From LMUY01 sp965199555 (GTDB lineage: Bacteria; Pseudomonadota; Alphaproteobacteria; Acetobacterales; Acetobacteraceae): a stretch of DNA of 64,000 nt. Positions within the stretch are counted from its first letter, which is position 1. Each line of letters begins with the position of its first letter. The stretch covers positions 124,001-188,000 of the forward strand of contig CBDASJ010000024.1 of NCBI GenBank assembly GCA_965199555.1. The letters are read 5' to 3'. Below the pieces are notes generated by a model that saw only the letters and a program-made list of their open reading frames with translations, ran no database searches and had not been told where the DNA came from. Positions 40,316 to 48,751 of the stretch are shown here, piece by piece. Both the position numbers and the translations under genes were made by a program.

Positions 40316-41368
40316 TCAGCGGATCGCGCGGAGCACCGAGCGGTCTTCCCCAGCGAGCGACCGGTAGACGGCGAGGTAGTCTTCCGCCATGCGCCGGGCG
40401 GTGAACCGCTCCTCGAAGCGGCGGCGTACCCGGGCGCGGTCCAGGGTGTGCAGACGGGCCACGGCAGCCATGGCGCCTTCCACGTCTTCGACAATGAAGC
40501 CGGTGACGCCGTCCTCGACGATTTCCGGCACCGAGCCGCGGTTGAAGGCGATCACCGGCGTGCCGCACGCCATCGCCTCGATCATCACCAGGCCGAACGG
40601 CTCCGGCCAGTCGATCGGCATCAGCAGGGCCGTGGCACCCGACAGGAAAGCCGGCTTTTGCGCGTCGCTGATCTCGCCGATCATCTCCACGCCCGGCGCG
40701 TCCAGCAGGTGGCGGATGTGCTTCTCGAAATACACTTTGTCCGCCACGTCCACCTTGGCCGCCAGCTTGATCGGCATGCCGCAGGCCTGGGCGATCTTGA
40801 TCGCGCGGTCCGGGCACTTCTCCGGGGCGATGCGGCCCAGGAAGGCCAGATAGCCCTGCGGCTCGCCCTGCGGCGTCAGCAGCTTTTCCGGCAGGCCGTG
40901 CAGCACGGTGTCGACGTAGTTCGCCTGCGGCAGGGGGCGGCGCTGGCTGTCGGAGATCGACACCACCGGCACGTTCGGGAAGGTGTTGAACACCGGCTGC
41001 AGCTCCGGCAGGTCCAGCCGGCCGTGCAGCGTGGTCACGAACGGGGTGCGCTGCCGCCCGAACAGGCTGAACGACCAATAGTCCATGTGGAAATGCAGGA
41101 CGTCGAAATCCTCCGCCTGCCGGCGCACCGCCTCCATCAACAGCATGTGCGGCGCGATGGGGTCGCGGATCGCTGGATCCAGGCGCAGCGCGCGCGGCCA
41201 GATCGGCTCCAGCTTGGCGCTGGTCTGTGAGTCGCCGCTGGCAAAAAGCGTCACATCGTGGCCGAGCGCCACCAGTTCCTCCGTCAGGAAGGACACGACA
41301 CGCTCGGTGCCGCCATAGAGCTTCGGGGGAACGGCTTCATGCAGGGGAGCGATCTGCGCGATACGCAT
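40316..41368 (-). CDS. Glycosyltransferase family 4
   Basis: A 350-residue GT-B glycosyltransferase. The N-terminal half has MRIAQIAPLHEAVPPKLYGG and TERVVSFLTEELVALGHDVT (acceptor side). The C-terminal half has the nucleotide-sugar motif EPFGLVMIEAMACGTPVIAF followed by GSVPEIVEDGVTGF, with the EX7E glutamates. It would transfer a sugar from a nucleotide donor; the acceptor is unknown. It is a single gene, diverging from an MsbA-type exporter. Confidence 0.93.
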   Translation of the reverse strand: MRIAQIAPLHEAVPPKLYGGTERVVSFLTEELVALGHDVTLFASGDSQTSAKLEPIWPRALRLDPAIRDPIAPHMLLMEAVRRQAEDFDVLHFHMDYWSFSLFGRQRTPFVTTLHGRLDLPELQPVFNTFPNVPVVSISDSQRRPLPQANYVDTVLHGLPEKLLTPQGEPQGYLAFLGRIAPEKCPDRAIKIAQACGMPIKLAAKVDVADKVYFEKHIRHLLDAPGVEMIGEISDAQKPAFLSGATALLMPIDWPEPFGLVMIEAMACGTPVIAFNRGSVPEIVEDGVTGFIVEDVEGAMAAVARLHTLDRARVRRRFEERFTARRMAEDYLAVYRSLAGEDRSVLRAIR

Positions 41369-41567
41369 CTGTTGGGTAACTCCTTGTCGTCATGCCCATC
41401 AACACCGCGATCACGGCATGAATGCGGCAGGCTGTGCCACGCCCTTGCCCAAACGCATGCCCAACCTGTGCGAAGCAGGGAAGAGGACAGCTTTCGTGAC
41501 CTATCACGTGAATGTTGGCTGCACGATCCGCGGTGCCATGCGTCCATATCGCTGGAGAACTGAAGCG

Positions 41568-43352
41568 ATGACCCGGCGCGACCACCAGGCCCCCGATATC
41601 CCGCAGCGGCCGATCGGGTTCATGGCCCGCTACGTCCGCCGTCACCTGGTCGGGCACGTGGTCGTGTTCTCGTCCGTCGTCCTGGCGGTGGGATGCTCGG
41701 TGGCCTCCCAGTACAGCGTCAAGCACCTGGTCGATACGCTGACGGCTGGGGCGCATGGCCCGGTCTGGGGTGCGTTCCTCCTGCTGGCGGGGCTGATCGC
41801 GGCGGACAACCTGCTGTGGCGCGTGGGCGGCTGGATGGCGTCCCACAGCTTCGTTGCGGTAACGGGCGATCTGCGGCGGGATTTGTTCCAGCACCTGACC
41901 GGCCACGCGCCGGCCTACTTCGCCGACCGGCCGCCCGGCACGTTGGCGGGGCGGATCACGGCCACCGGCAACGCCATCTACACGGTGGAGAACACCGTCG
42001 CCTGGAACGTGCTGCCGCCGCTGCTGGCGGTGGCCGGGTCGATCGCGGTGATGGTGACGGTCAGCCCGCTGATGGCGGGGACGCTGATCCTGGTGTCGGC
42101 CCTGATCGCCTATGCGCTCAGCCGCCTGGCGGCGCGCGGGCGGCCATTGCACCATCAGTACGCCACGGAAGCCGCGGCGGTGGACGGCGAGCTGGTCGAC
42201 GTCATCAACAACATGCCGCTGGTGCGCGCGTTCGGCGCCACGCTGCGGGAGCGGCAGCGCTTCAGCGACCGGGTCGAGCAGGAGGTCAGCACGCGCGGCC
42301 GCTCCCTGCGCTACCTGGAGCGGCTTCGGCTGTTCCACGCCGCCATCACCGCCGGGCTGACGGCCGGCCTGCTCGCCTGGGCCATCATGCTGTGGGAGGC
42401 TGGGGCCGCCAGCGCCGGCGACGTTGTGCTGGTGACCAGCCTGGGCTTCACCATCCTGCACGGCACGCGCGACCTGGCGGTGGCGCTGGTGGACACCGTG
42501 CAGCACGTCGCACGCTTGTCGGAAGCTTTGGCCACGCTGCTGCTGCCGCACGAGCTGAAGGACGCGGAAGATGCCCACGCGCTGGAACGGCCGCGCGGCG
42601 CGCTGGAGTTCCGGGACGTCAGCTACGTCTATCCGGCGAGCAGCCAGCCCGTGCTGGACCATTTCAGCCTGGTGGTGGAGGCGGGCACCCGGGTGGGGCT
42701 GGTCGGGCGATCGGGGTCCGGCAAGTCAACCGTGCTCGCCTTGGCGCAGCGGCTGCGGGACGTCCCGTCCGGGCAGGTGCTGCTGGACGGCATCGACGTC
42801 GCCAGCCTGACCCAGGACAGCCTGCACGACGCGGTCGGCGTCGTGCCGCAGGACGTGTCCTTGTTCCACCGCTCCGTTCTGGACAACATCCGCTATGGCC
42901 GGCCGGACGCGTCCGACGCGGAGGTCCGCGCCGCCGCCGAGGCCGCGTGCTGCCGCGAGTTCATCGACGCCCTGCCGGAAGGCTACGCGACGGAGGTCGG
43001 CGACCGCGGGGTGAAGCTGTCGGGCGGGCAGCGGCAGCGCCTGGCCATCGCCCGGGCCTTCCTGCGCAACCCGCCGATCCTGCTGCTGGACGAGGCGACC
43101 AGCGCGCTGGACAGCGAGTCGGAGGCAGCGGTGCAGCGGGCGCTGAACCGGCTGATGCAGGGCCGCACGGTAATCGCCGTGGCGCACCGCCTGTCGACCC
43201 TGCGCGACTTCGACCGCATCGTCGTCATGCAATCCGGCCGCATCCTGCAGGACGGCACGCCGGCCGCGCTGGAGCGGAGCAACGGCCCGTATCGTGACCT
43301 GCTGATGCAGCAGCAAAGCGGTGCCGCGGCGACCATGGTAGCCGCGGAATAG
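41568..43352 (+). CDS. ABC exporter, fused membrane and ATPase domains
   Basis: A 594-residue half-transporter of the MsbA/ABCB class. Six membrane helices cover residues 20-315. The ATPase has Walker A GRSGSGKST, Q-loop VVPQDVSLFHRSV, signature LSGGQRQRLAIARAF, Walker B ILLLDEATSALDSES and switch VAHRLSTL. It works as a homodimer or with another half; lipids, glycolipids or drugs are typical cargo. The ATG at 41568 has GGAG upstream and begins the conserved leader; earlier in-frame ATGs give a cysteine-rich extension without a ribosome site. Confidence 0.92.
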   Translation: MTRRDHQAPDIPQRPIGFMARYVRRHLVGHVVVFSSVVLAVGCSVASQYSVKHLVDTLTAGAHGPVWGAFLLLAGLIAADNLLWRVGGWMASHSFVAVTGDLRRDLFQHLTGHAPAYFADRPPGTLAGRITATGNAIYTVENTVAWNVLPPLLAVAGSIAVMVTVSPLMAGTLILVSALIAYALSRLAARGRPLHHQYATEAAAVDGELVDVINNMPLVRAFGATLRERQRFSDRVEQEVSTRGRSLRYLERLRLFHAAITAGLTAGLLAWAIMLWEAGAASAGDVVLVTSLGFTILHGTRDLAVALVDTVQHVARLSEALATLLLPHELKDAEDAHALERPRGALEFRDVSYVYPASSQPVLDHFSLVVEAGTRVGLVGRSGSGKSTVLALAQRLRDVPSGQVLLDGIDVASLTQDSLHDAVGVVPQDVSLFHRSVLDNIRYGRPDASDAEVRAAAEAACCREFIDALPEGYATEVGDRGVKLSGGQRQRLAIARAFLRNPPILLLDEATSALDSESEAAVQRALNRLMQGRTVIAVAHRLSTLRDFDRIVVMQSGRILQDGTPAALERSNGPYRDLLMQQQSGAAATMVAAE

Positions 43353-43402
43353 CGACTGGGCTCGCGCCGCCGGGTTGCCGGCGGTCGGGCCGATGCCGCT
43401 AT

Positions 43403-43888
43403 ATGGCGGCGACGCAGCGGAACGATGCCATGCAGCCACCGATCCACCTCCACACCCCGGGCTGGGTGTCCGAGTTCAAGACCTTCATCCTGCGCGGCAA
43501 CGTGGTCGACCTTGCGGTGGGCATCATCATCGGCGCCGCCTTCACCACCATCGTGAACAGCCTGGTGAAGGACATCTTCACGCCGCTGATCGGACTGATC
43601 GTCGGCGGGATCGACTTCACCAACATCTTCATCACCCTGCGCGGGCCGTCGCAGCCGACGCTGGACGCCGCGCAAAAGGCGGGCGCGGTGACGCTGAACG
43701 TCGGGCTATTCCTGAACGCCGTGATCCAGTTCGTCATCGTCGGGTTCGCGATCTTCTGGGTGGTGAAGCTGCTGAGCCGGTTGCAGCGGCGGGACGCCTT
43801 CGCGCCGCCGCCGCTGACCAAGTCGGAGCAGTTGCTGACCGACATCCGCGACTCGCTGGCCCGGCCGCCGCAACCGCCGCCTTTGTAG
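43403..43888 (+). CDS. mscL: Large-conductance mechanosensitive channel
   Basis: A 161-residue MscL. The amphipathic start and TM1 read EFKTFILRGNVVDLAVGIII then GAAFTTIVNSLVKDIFTPL, and TM2 is FLNAVIQFVIVGFAIFWVVK. It opens under membrane tension to release solutes in osmotic downshock. The N-terminus is longer than in E. coli MscL; an ATG at 43430 (MQPPIHLHT) is an alternative start, nine codons downstream. It converges with aroKB with only four bases between the stops. Confidence 0.94.
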   Translation: MAATQRNDAMQPPIHLHTPGWVSEFKTFILRGNVVDLAVGIIIGAAFTTIVNSLVKDIFTPLIGLIVGGIDFTNIFITLRGPSQPTLDAAQKAGAVTLNVGLFLNAVIQFVIVGFAIFWVVKLLSRLQRRDAFAPPPLTKSEQLLTDIRDSLARPPQPPPL

Positions 43889-43892
43889 GCGC

Positions 43893-45572
43893 TCAGGCGT
43901 CGCAGCCGGCGCCCCGCAGCACGGCCTCCACCGCCTCGCGCGGCACGTCCGCGGCGGTGAAGGCTTGGCCGATGCCGCGGACGAGCACGAAGTTTAGCGC
44001 CCCGTCCCGCATCTTCTTGTCCCGCTGCATGAGATCTATCAGCCGGGCGGCGGAAAAGCGCCGGTTCAGCATCCCCAAGCCGGAAGGCAGCCCGACCGAC
44101 GCCAAATGCGCCTCCACCTGGTCGGCCACCGCCTCCGGACAATGGCCCAGCGCGGCGGACAGCCGGCAGGCCAGGCCGAGCCCGATGGCCACCGCCTCGC
44201 CGTGTAGCACCGCGCCGTAGCCGCACTCGGCCTCGATGGCGTGGCCGAAGGTATGGCCCAGGTTGAGCAGGGCGCGGCCGTCGCTGGGACGCTCTTCCCG
44301 CTCGTCATCGCCCACCACCGCGCCCTTGAAGGCGCAGGCGCGCAGCACCGCCTCCGCCTGGGCGTCCCGGTCCTCGCCCACCACCGCGCTGCCATGCGCC
44401 TCGCACCACGCAAAGAAGGCCGCGTCGCCGATCAGCCCGGCCTTCACCACCTCCGCATAGCCGGCGCGCTTTTCCCGCGGCGGCAGGGTGGCCAGCGTCG
44501 CCGTGTCGGCGATGACCATGCGCGGCTGGTAAAAGGCGCCCACTAGGTTCTTGCCGCGGGCCGTGTTGATGCCGGTCTTGCCGCCGACGCCGGAATCCAC
44601 CTGGGCGAGCAAGGTGGTGGGCAACTGCACGAAGGGCAGTCCGCGCAGCGCTACCGCGGCGGCGAAGCCGGCCAGATCCCCCACCACGCCGCCGCCCAGC
44701 GCCAGCACCGCGGTGCGGCGTTCCGCCCCCGTGTCCAGGATGCGCTCCACCAGTTCCGCGAAGGCGGCGAGGGATTTGGACCCTTCGCCCGGCGGGATCG
44801 GCAACAAGGTGGCGTGGAACGCCGTGGCGGCCAGGCTGTCCATCAGCGCCGCGCCGTGCAGGGTGGCCACGGTGGTGTCGCTGACCACCACCACCCGCTT
44901 TTGCGGCAGCACCGGCGCCAGCAGCGGGCCGGCCCGGTGCAGCAGCCCGTCGCCCACCACCACGTGGTAGGCGGCGCTCCCGGTGTGCACCGGCAGGTGC
45001 TCCGGCGGCTTGTAGTCCGACAAGGCGGCGGCCACCCGCCGCGTCGTCTGGTCCGGCAGGTCGTCCACGCAATCCACCACGATGTCAGCCTCGGCATAAA
45101 TGGGATGACGCTGCTCGATCAGCCGGCTGAGCGTGGCCGCCGGGTCGGCGTTCGCCAGCAGCGGGCGGTTGCGGCGCCGGGCGACCCGGCGCAGCAGCAC
45201 CGGCAGCGGCGCCCGCAGCCAGATGGACGTGCCGCGCTGGCGCACCGTGGCGCGGGTCGCCGGATCCATGAACGCGCCGCCGCCGGTGGCCAGCACGATG
45301 GGCGGCCCGTCCAGCAGCCGCCGCACCACCCGGCGCTCGCCGGCGCGGAAATGCGCCTCGCCGAATTGGCTGAACAGTTCGGGCACGGTGCGGCCGGCCG
45401 CGGCCTCGATCTCGCTGTCGGAGTCGCGAAACGGCAGGCCCAGCCGGGCGGCCAGGCGGCGGCCGATCGCCGTCTTGCCCGCTCCCATCAGCCCGACCAG
45501 CACCACGCTGCGGCGGATGACGGGCGTCACCGTGTGGGGCGGCGGCCCAGCGAGCGCGGTGTTGCGTGTCAT
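43893..45572 (-). CDS. aroKB: Fused shikimate kinase / 3-dehydroquinate synthase
   Basis: A 559-residue fusion of two shikimate-pathway enzymes. Residues 20-185 are AroK: P-loop GLMGAGKT (27-34), DSDSEIEAAAGRTVPELF, shikimate site FRAGERRVV and lid RNRPLL. Residues about 195-559 are AroB: GGGVVGDLAGFAAAVALRGL, PTTLLAQVDSGVGGKTGIN, and metal ligands in GYAEVVKAGL, NLGHTFGHAIE and LHGEAVAIG. AroB makes 3-dehydroquinate from DAHP; AroK phosphorylates shikimate, four steps later. No stop or frameshift separates the halves. Such fusions are known in some Alphaproteobacteria. Confidence 0.94.
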   Translation of the reverse strand: MTRNTALAGPPPHTVTPVIRRSVVLVGLMGAGKTAIGRRLAARLGLPFRDSDSEIEAAAGRTVPELFSQFGEAHFRAGERRVVRRLLDGPPIVLATGGGAFMDPATRATVRQRGTSIWLRAPLPVLLRRVARRRNRPLLANADPAATLSRLIEQRHPIYAEADIVVDCVDDLPDQTTRRVAAALSDYKPPEHLPVHTGSAAYHVVVGDGLLHRAGPLLAPVLPQKRVVVVSDTTVATLHGAALMDSLAATAFHATLLPIPPGEGSKSLAAFAELVERILDTGAERRTAVLALGGGVVGDLAGFAAAVALRGLPFVQLPTTLLAQVDSGVGGKTGINTARGKNLVGAFYQPRMVIADTATLATLPPREKRAGYAEVVKAGLIGDAAFFAWCEAHGSAVVGEDRDAQAEAVLRACAFKGAVVGDDEREERPSDGRALLNLGHTFGHAIEAECGYGAVLHGEAVAIGLGLACRLSAALGHCPEAVADQVEAHLASVGLPSGLGMLNRRFSAARLIDLMQRDKKMRDGALNFVLVRGIGQAFTAADVPREAVEAVLRGAGCDA

Positions 45573-45620
45573 GACGCCCAACGCTAGCACAGGCCGGTTC
45601 TTCACGGCCAAGGATGGCGG

Positions 45621-45764
45621 ATGCGCCAGCTTCTCCTCATCATCGTCTTGGCCATCGTCGTGCTGGGTGCCGCGGGCGTCGTCCTGCTGGGGGCGTTCCC
45701 CCCGCGCGCCAACCCGCAGCCCGTGGCGCACACCCTGCCGAACGACCGCTTCCAAAGCCACTGA
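45621..45764 (+). CDS. Small single-pass membrane protein (47 aa) upstream of xerD
   Basis: A 47-residue protein: one hydrophobic helix (QLLLIIVLAIVVLGAAGVVL), then a short proline-rich tail ending PNDRFQSH. AAGGA lies upstream of the ATG, and its stop shares a base with the xerD start (TGATG). The coupling and the clean helix argue for a real gene. No function is known; it could be an inner-membrane peptide or a small periplasmic anchor. Confidence 0.72.
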   Translation: MRQLLLIIVLAIVVLGAAGVVLLGAFPPRANPQPVAHTLPNDRFQSH

Positions 45765-46663
45765 TGGACCACCAGGTCGAGGCGTTCCTGGAGATGCTGG
45801 TGGCCGAACGCGGCGCCGCCCGCAACACCCGCGCGGCCTACGAGGCGGATCTGGCGGATTTCGCCGCCACCTGCGCCGCCCGGGGCGAGGCGCCGGCGGG
45901 TGCCTCGGCCGAAACCCTGCGCGGCTACATGGCCGGGCTGCACGCGGCCGGGCTGTCGGCCCGCACGGCGGCCCGCCGGCTGTCCTGCCTGCGCCAGTTC
46001 CACCGCTTCCTGCTGCGCGAAGGGGTGCGGCCGGACGACCCCACGCAAACGCTGGACTCGCCCCGGCAGCCACGCTCCCTGCCCAAGTTCCTCAGCGTGG
46101 CGGAGGTGGACGCGCTGCTGTCCGCCGCGGCGGACATCCCAGGCCGGCCGGGCCTGTTGGCGGTGGCCGCGCTGGAGATGCTGTACGTCACCGGGTTGCG
46201 CGTGTCGGAGCTGCTGGCGCTGCGCCGCGTGGCCTTGCGGGAGGGCGCGGCGATGCTGGCGGTGCGCGGCAAGGGCGGCCGGGAACGGCTGGTGCCGTTG
46301 GGCGGCGCGGCCCGGCAGGCGGCGGCGGCGTTGCTGGACGCCGGGCCGGAAAGCCTGTGGCTGTTCCCGGGCCGCAACCCGCTGCGCGCCATGACGCGGC
46401 AAGGCTTCGCCCTGCTGCTGAAGCCGGTGGCGCGCCGGGCCGGCATCGACCCGGTTCGCGTGTCCCCGCACGTGCTGCGACACTCCTTCGCGTCGCACAT
46501 GCTGGCGCGGGGCGCGGATTTGCGCAGCCTGCAAGCCCTGCTCGGCCACGCCGACATCGCCACCACGCAGATCTATACCCACGTCCTGCCGGAGCGGTTG
46601 CAACGCCTGGTGCAGGAGCATCATCCGCTGGCCCGCCAGGCAGCGGAAACCGATGCGGCCTGA
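45764..46663 (+). CDS. xerD: Tyrosine recombinase XerD
   Basis: A 299-residue tyrosine recombinase. The N-terminal SAM-like domain begins VEAFLEMLVAERGAARNTRA. The catalytic residues are Arg in TGLRVSELLAL, Lys in GKGGRERLVPL, His/Arg in HVLRHSFASHML, and His/Tyr in LGHADIATTQIYTH. It resolves chromosome dimers at dif with XerC and FtsK; the housekeeping position and lack of other mobile genes argue against an element integrase. It is coupled to the small membrane protein upstream and to the MaoC gene downstream (TGATG). Confidence 0.92.
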   Translation: MDHQVEAFLEMLVAERGAARNTRAAYEADLADFAATCAARGEAPAGASAETLRGYMAGLHAAGLSARTAARRLSCLRQFHRFLLREGVRPDDPTQTLDSPRQPRSLPKFLSVAEVDALLSAAADIPGRPGLLAVAALEMLYVTGLRVSELLALRRVALREGAAMLAVRGKGGRERLVPLGGAARQAAAALLDAGPESLWLFPGRNPLRAMTRQGFALLLKPVARRAGIDPVRVSPHVLRHSFASHMLARGADLRSLQALLGHADIATTQIYTHVLPERLQRLVQEHHPLARQAAETDAA

Positions 46664-47118
46664 TGCGGGAGGTGGAAACGCCGTCCGACATGGACGCCCT
46701 GGTCGGCCAGCCCCTGGGCACGGGCGACTGGCTGACCGTCACCCAGGCGATGATCGACAAATTCGCCGAAGCGACGGGCGACCATCAATGGATCCACGTC
46801 GACGTAGCCCGCGCCAAGGCTGAGATGCCGGGCGGCACCACCATCGCGCACGGCTTTCTGACGTTGTCCCTGTTGCCGGTGCTGACCACCACGGTTTACC
46901 GCATCAAGCAGCGCTCCCGCGTGGTGAATTACGGCTCCAACAAGGTGCGGTTCACCAGCCCGGTGCCCGCCGGCTCCCGCGTGCGGCTGCACCTGCGTTT
47001 GAAGGCGGCCGAACCGATGGAGCATGGCCGCCGCCTGGTCGCCGAAGCGACGGTGGAGATCGAGAGGATGGAGCGGCCGGCCCTCGTCGCGGAGATCATT
47101 ACGGTGGCATACGCGTAG
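46663..47118 (+). CDS. MaoC-family (R)-enoyl-CoA hydratase-like protein
   Basis: A 151-residue hot-dog fold protein. The hydratase motif is TVTQAMIDKFAEATGDHQWI followed by HVD, with the catalytic Asp/His, and later GTTIAHGFLTLSLLP and VRFTSPVPAGSRVRL. It hydrates enoyl-CoA or a related thioester, for example in fatty-acid or PHA metabolism. Its ATG overlaps the xerD stop by one base, a positional rather than functional link. It converges with thiolase and DUF35 genes, which also handle CoA esters. Confidence 0.92.
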   Translation: MREVETPSDMDALVGQPLGTGDWLTVTQAMIDKFAEATGDHQWIHVDVARAKAEMPGGTTIAHGFLTLSLLPVLTTTVYRIKQRSRVVNYGSNKVRFTSPVPAGSRVRLHLRLKAAEPMEHGRRLVAEATVEIERMERPALVAEIITVAYA

Positions 47119-47132
47119 GCCCAGTCCGAACT

Positions 47133-47516
47133 TCAGTCCGGTCGGAAACACGGCACCGGCGTGCCGTCCGTGCTCGGCTTCCACACCAGCGTTACGGCCT
47201 GGCCGACCGCAAGGGCGTTGAAGTCGCAATCCACCAAGTTGGTCATCATCGTCGGCCCTTCCGCCAGCGTGACGTAGGCGATGGCAAAGGGCGGATCGAC
47301 GCGGCGCATCACGCTGTAGCTGTAGATGACGCCCTTGCCGGACGCGGGCTCCAGCGTGGTCGGCCCGAAATCGAACGGCGACACGGCGCGCGGATACCAG
47401 AAATACCGGCCCGTGCCGGTGCAGCGGCCGATCAGGAAGCGGCCTTCCCGGGCGGCGGCGTAGAAGGCGGCGCTTTCCGGGCTGGCCGGTGGGGCGACGA
47501 ACACGCGATCGGCCAT
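47133..47516 (-). CDS. DUF35 OB-fold protein, zinc ribbon degenerate
   Basis: A 127-residue protein of the DUF35 (ChsH2/acyl-CoA-associated) family. The OB-fold part is clear: GKGVIYSYSVMRRVDPPFAI, AYVTLAEGPTMMTNLVDCDF and VGQAVTLVWKPSTDG. The N-terminal rubredoxin-like ribbon, normally two CxxC pairs, is reduced to GRCTGTGRYFWYPRAVSPF, with one Cys left, so zinc binding is doubtful. Its ATG overlaps the thiolase stop (TGATG). DUF35 proteins partner thiolases and MaoC-type proteins in side-chain or ketone degradation. Confidence 0.88.
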   Translation of the reverse strand: MADRVFVAPPASPESAAFYAAAREGRFLIGRCTGTGRYFWYPRAVSPFDFGPTTLEPASGKGVIYSYSVMRRVDPPFAIAYVTLAEGPTMMTNLVDCDFNALAVGQAVTLVWKPSTDGTPVPCFRPD

Positions 47517-48682
47517 CAGGCACGCTCCAGGATCAGGGTCGCCGAGCCGTGGCGGCTTCCCAGGAAGCCGCCGGTGCCGTGCGCCAAGGCCAGGTCGCAG
47601 TTGGCCACCTGCACGGCCGGATGCGCTTCGCCGCGCAACTGCCGCACCGCCTCGATCACCTTGGTGATGCCGCCGCGATTGGCCGGATGGTTGTTGCACA
47701 GCCCGCCGCCATCGGTGTTGAACGGCAGCTTGCCCACGCCGGCGATCAGGTTGCCGTCCGCCACGAAACGTCCGCCCTCGCCCTTGGCGCAGAAGCCGAG
47801 ATCCTCGAGCTGCATCAGCACGGTGATCGTGAAGCTGTCGTATACCGAGGCGTACTTGATGTCCGCCGGCGTCACCCCCGCCATGGCGAAGGCCGGCGGC
47901 CCGGACCACACGGCGCCCGAGTAGGTCAGGTCGACCACGCCGGCACCCTGGCCCTTGAACGATTCGCCCGCGCCCAGCAGCCGGACCAGCGGCCGCCGCG
48001 AGGCCTTCGCCACCGCGGCGCTCGTCACCACCAAGGCGCCGCCACCGTCGCTCACCACGCAGCAATCCAGCCGGTGCAGCGGGTCGGAGATCACCGGGGA
48101 GCCGACCACCTCCTCCACCGTCACCACGTTGCGCAGCATGGCGTGCGGGTTGTGCTGCGCGTGATGGCTGGCGGCGACCTTGACCCAGGCGAGCTGCTCG
48201 GCAGTGGTGCCAAACTCATGCGTGTGGCGCATGGCACACATGGCATAGATGTTCGTCGTCACCGGGCCGAACGGCGCTTCCCAGGTGGCATCCGGCACGT
48301 TGCCATTGGCGGGGCGGGCGTTGGCGCCGGAATGGCCCTCGCTGCGCGGCCGGCCCGCCAGGGTGATCAGCGCGACCTCGCACCGCCCGGCGGCGATGGC
48401 CTCTGCCGCATGCGCCACGTGCGCGATGTAGGAGCAGCCGCCGAGGTCGGTGCTGTCCAGATGGCGCAGGCGCAGGTTCATGTAATCGGCCATTGCCAAT
48501 GGCCCCAGGCCGGGCGCGTCGCCGGCGCAGAAATAGCCGTCGACGTCGTCCTTGGTCAGCCCGGCGTCCCGCAAGGCGCCCGCCGCCGATTCAGCGTGCA
48601 ACTGGGCGACGGACTTGTCCGGCGCCTTGCGCGTCGGGTGTTCGAACGCACCCACGATATACGCCTGGCGTTTGATGGTCAT
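47516..48682 (-). CDS. Thiolase family protein (SCP2/lipid-transfer type)
   Basis: A 388-residue thiolase-fold protein. The nucleophile is Cys83 in LGGCSYIAHVAHAAEAI; the end has CDLALAHGTGGFLGSRHGSA, with the active-site His. The first-half loop differs from FadA/PhaA thiolases, and the layout matches SCP2-type or DUF35-partnered thiolases that act on branched or cyclic side chains or as aldolases. It is co-translated with the DUF35 protein. It diverges from accA over 69 bp. Confidence 0.92.
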   Translation of the reverse strand: MTIKRQAYIVGAFEHPTRKAPDKSVAQLHAESAAGALRDAGLTKDDVDGYFCAGDAPGLGPLAMADYMNLRLRHLDSTDLGGCSYIAHVAHAAEAIAAGRCEVALITLAGRPRSEGHSGANARPANGNVPDATWEAPFGPVTTNIYAMCAMRHTHEFGTTAEQLAWVKVAASHHAQHNPHAMLRNVVTVEEVVGSPVISDPLHRLDCCVVSDGGGALVVTSAAVAKASRRPLVRLLGAGESFKGQGAGVVDLTYSGAVWSGPPAFAMAGVTPADIKYASVYDSFTITVLMQLEDLGFCAKGEGGRFVADGNLIAGVGKLPFNTDGGGLCNNHPANRGGITKVIEAVRQLRGEAHPAVQVANCDLALAHGTGGFLGSRHGSATLILERA

Positions 48683-48751
48683 GGCGGCAGCCTAGCGCCG
48701 GGCGCCGCCGCGGACTAGCCGGTCCGCCGGAGTGTGCTACAGCACGCCGCC

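Noticed and set aside
45764..46663. Tyrosine recombinase as a sign of a genomic island
   Set aside because: It matches XerD, sits among housekeeping genes, and no attachment repeats, tRNA or mobile genes are nearby.
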